Of a stretch of 64,000 nt of DNA, positions 62,767-64,000 are shown piece by piece. Source of the stretch: Streptomyces sp. YIM 121038 (GTDB taxonomy: Bacteria > Actinomycetota > Actinomycetes > Streptomycetales > Streptomycetaceae); NCBI RefSeq assembly GCF_006088715.1, contig NZ_CP030771.1, positions 8,616,001 to 8,680,000 on the forward strand, read 5' to 3'. Under the pieces are notes generated by a model. It made no database searches, had not been told where the DNA came from, and saw nothing but the letters and a program-made list of their open reading frames with translations. The first letter of the stretch is position 1; every line of letters begins with the position of its first letter. Made by a program: the position numbers and the translations under genes.

Positions 62767-64000
62767 GTGAGTGTGCTGTCCGTGCCGCGCCTCTTCTTCA
62801 AGGGGAGGGCGTCGTGGAACCCGGCCACCGGGAACAACAACGACCAGTGGCCGCTCTACGACTTCACCCGCGCCGAGCTGAACTGGGCGTTCCTGAACGA
62901 CCCGGCGCAGGAGCCGCCCATCGGGATCACGCCGGACAACGTCCGCGAGGCGTTCCCCGCCTGGGCCCGCGCCCTGCGGTGGTACCAGCCGGTGGACGAC
63001 CAGGGGAAGCCGCTGCCGGGCTGGTGGCAGAACCCCGGCGAGTGGGGCTACTTCGGCGGCATGGAGTGGTGTCTGCACGACACCGCCCGGCCCGACGACC
63101 CCGGGCCCGGCGCGCCCACGGACACCCGGTTCACCGGCGGCCAGCTGGAGCCGGGCGGCCCCGTGATCACCTCCGACCCGCTGGTCCACCACCCCGGGGA
63201 ACCGGACAGCGGCGGGATCATCGACATCGTCGGGGACACCTTCCCGCACAGCACCTTCAACACCCCTGGCCGCATGGTCGACAACAACCCGGACGCCTGG
63301 TGGGGCAGCTCCTTCTACCTCAAGCGCTTCCAGATCGGCTCGCGCATCGCACCGCAGTGCCACCTCAGCGGGGACGTCGCACCGGGCTCGTCGATGAACT
63401 CCCGGTGGCTGAGCCTGGCCCGCAACCTCAACGCCGACGGGCAGCTCCAGATCGCGGGCGTGGGCGGCGCGGTGCTCCAGGCCTGCATCCCGGGCGACCC
63501 GAAGACGCTGCGGATCGCGTCCGGCACCTCGGCCCTCCTCGACGCGCTCCGGGCGGCCCTCACCCAGCGCGGCGTCCAGGGCCTCATGGTGCGCCTCACC
63601 GCGTACCGGACGCTGTACTTCACGGCCGCCGAGTTCGAGCACTGCGACGGCATCAGCGACCCCCGGGAACGGACGACGGCCCAGTACCGGCGGCTCACCG
63701 AGCTGTGGGACCGCGAGCTCAAGGAAGGGCGGACGCCGTCCCAGAACCCGTGCGTGTCCACGGTGCTGGGGACCGTCGGCCTCTGGCACGACGGCGAGAA
63801 GCCGACCAGCGCGCCCGGCGGCCGGTGCCTGCTGCCGTCACGGATGTTCCAGTGCGCGTACGAGGGCCGGCAGGGGAAGCGCGGGACGACTCCCCGAGCG
63901 ACGGCCCTCCAAGGGTGGTGCGCCCCGGCGGTGGCGGAGACCCGGCACACGCACGACGCGGTGTACGTGAGCCTCGACCTCGGCAACACCCTTCCGGAGA
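62767..64000 (+). CDS. Large protein of unknown function (3' truncated by window)
   Basis: The frame from GTG 62767 (GGGAGGA at 62755) is open to the window end, 411 residues so far, with no stop. The start is SVLSVPRLFFKGRASWNPAT, then NNNDQWPLYDF, WGYFGGMEW, PGRMVDNNPDAWW and SRWLSLARNLNADGQLQIAG. It is rich in Trp, Asn and Gly, has no signal peptide, and looks like a soluble beta-rich protein. I have a weak memory of a conserved but unnamed family starting this way in actinobacteria and myxobacteria. No catalytic motif was identified. Confidence 0.75.
   Translation, partial: MSVLSVPRLFFKGRASWNPATGNNNDQWPLYDFTRAELNWAFLNDPAQEPPIGITPDNVREAFPAWARALRWYQPVDDQGKPLPGWWQNPGEWGYFGGMEWCLHDTARPDDPGPGAPTDTRFTGGQLEPGGPVITSDPLVHHPGEPDSGGIIDIVGDTFPHSTFNTPGRMVDNNPDAWWGSSFYLKRFQIGSRIAPQCHLSGDVAPGSSMNSRWLSLARNLNADGQLQIAGVGGAVLQACIPGDPKTLRIASGTSALLDALRAALTQRGVQGLMVRLTAYRTLYFTAAEFEHCDGISDPRERTTAQYRRLTELWDRELKEGRTPSQNPCVSTVLGTVGLWHDGEKPTSAPGGRCLLPSRMFQCAYEGRQGKRGTTPRATALQGWCAPAVAETRHTHDAVYVSLDLGNTLPE

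Overview
The window is about 73% GC, has strong third-position GC bias, uses GTG starts and ATGA/GTGA gene overlaps freely, and carries families typical of filamentous actinobacteria. It reads as a Streptomyces chromosome. Part of it is ordinary transport and house-keeping DNA. The centre (about 23 to 56 kb) holds two adjacent natural-product clusters.

Left part (1-15.3 kb): the 3' end of a peptide/nickel-type ABC transporter operon; a molybdate uptake operon (modA and a fused modB-modC, preceded by a small HTH protein that seems to have lost most of its molybdate-binding domain); secreted enzymes (a GlpQ/PLC-like phosphodiesterase, a beta-propeller-like protein, a phosphodiester glycosidase); small stress and membrane proteins; and a tandem pair of fluoride channels behind a recognisable fluoride riboswitch.

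15.5-22.7 kb: a cobalamin riboswitch followed by six tightly packed genes for an ECF-type transporter (T, fused A-A', S) together with exported proteins built like the two halves of animal transcobalamin: an alpha/alpha-barrel (prenyltransferase-repeat) protein carrying a sortase E type LAxTG anchor, and DUF4430-type proteins. I read this as a surface-captured vitamin B12 uptake system.

22.7-39.1 kb: genes matching spectinomycin biosynthesis: dTDP-glucose synthase and 4,6-dehydratase, a sugar reductase/epimerase, two inositol-dehydrogenase-like oxidoreductases, two aminotransferases, inositol monophosphatase, a methyltransferase of DNA-methylase type, a glycosyltransferase, a radical SAM dehydrogenase, an exporter and a spectinomycin phosphotransferase-like resistance gene.

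40.2-56.0 kb: a TauD-type dioxygenase, two SGNH/GSCFA hydrolase-like genes, a nine-domain NRPS-PKS (A-T-C-A-T-KS-KR-T-TE) whose second adenylation domain carries a textbook proline code, and a C-A-T-TE NRPS. This TauD + NRPS + NRPS/PKS set is the core I associate with detoxin/rimosamide clusters, and its position next to spectinomycin genes fits a known kind of supercluster. In-frame TTA (bldA) codons occur in two spectinomycin genes and at the start of the NRPS.

Right part (56.5-64 kb): a divergent LysR/TauE pair, a small hypothetical gene, an operon of polyprenyl diphosphate synthase, ABC-2 transporter and SRPBCC protein, and the start of a large unrecognised protein that runs off the window. 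No tRNA, rRNA, CRISPR array, insertion sequence or prophage was seen.
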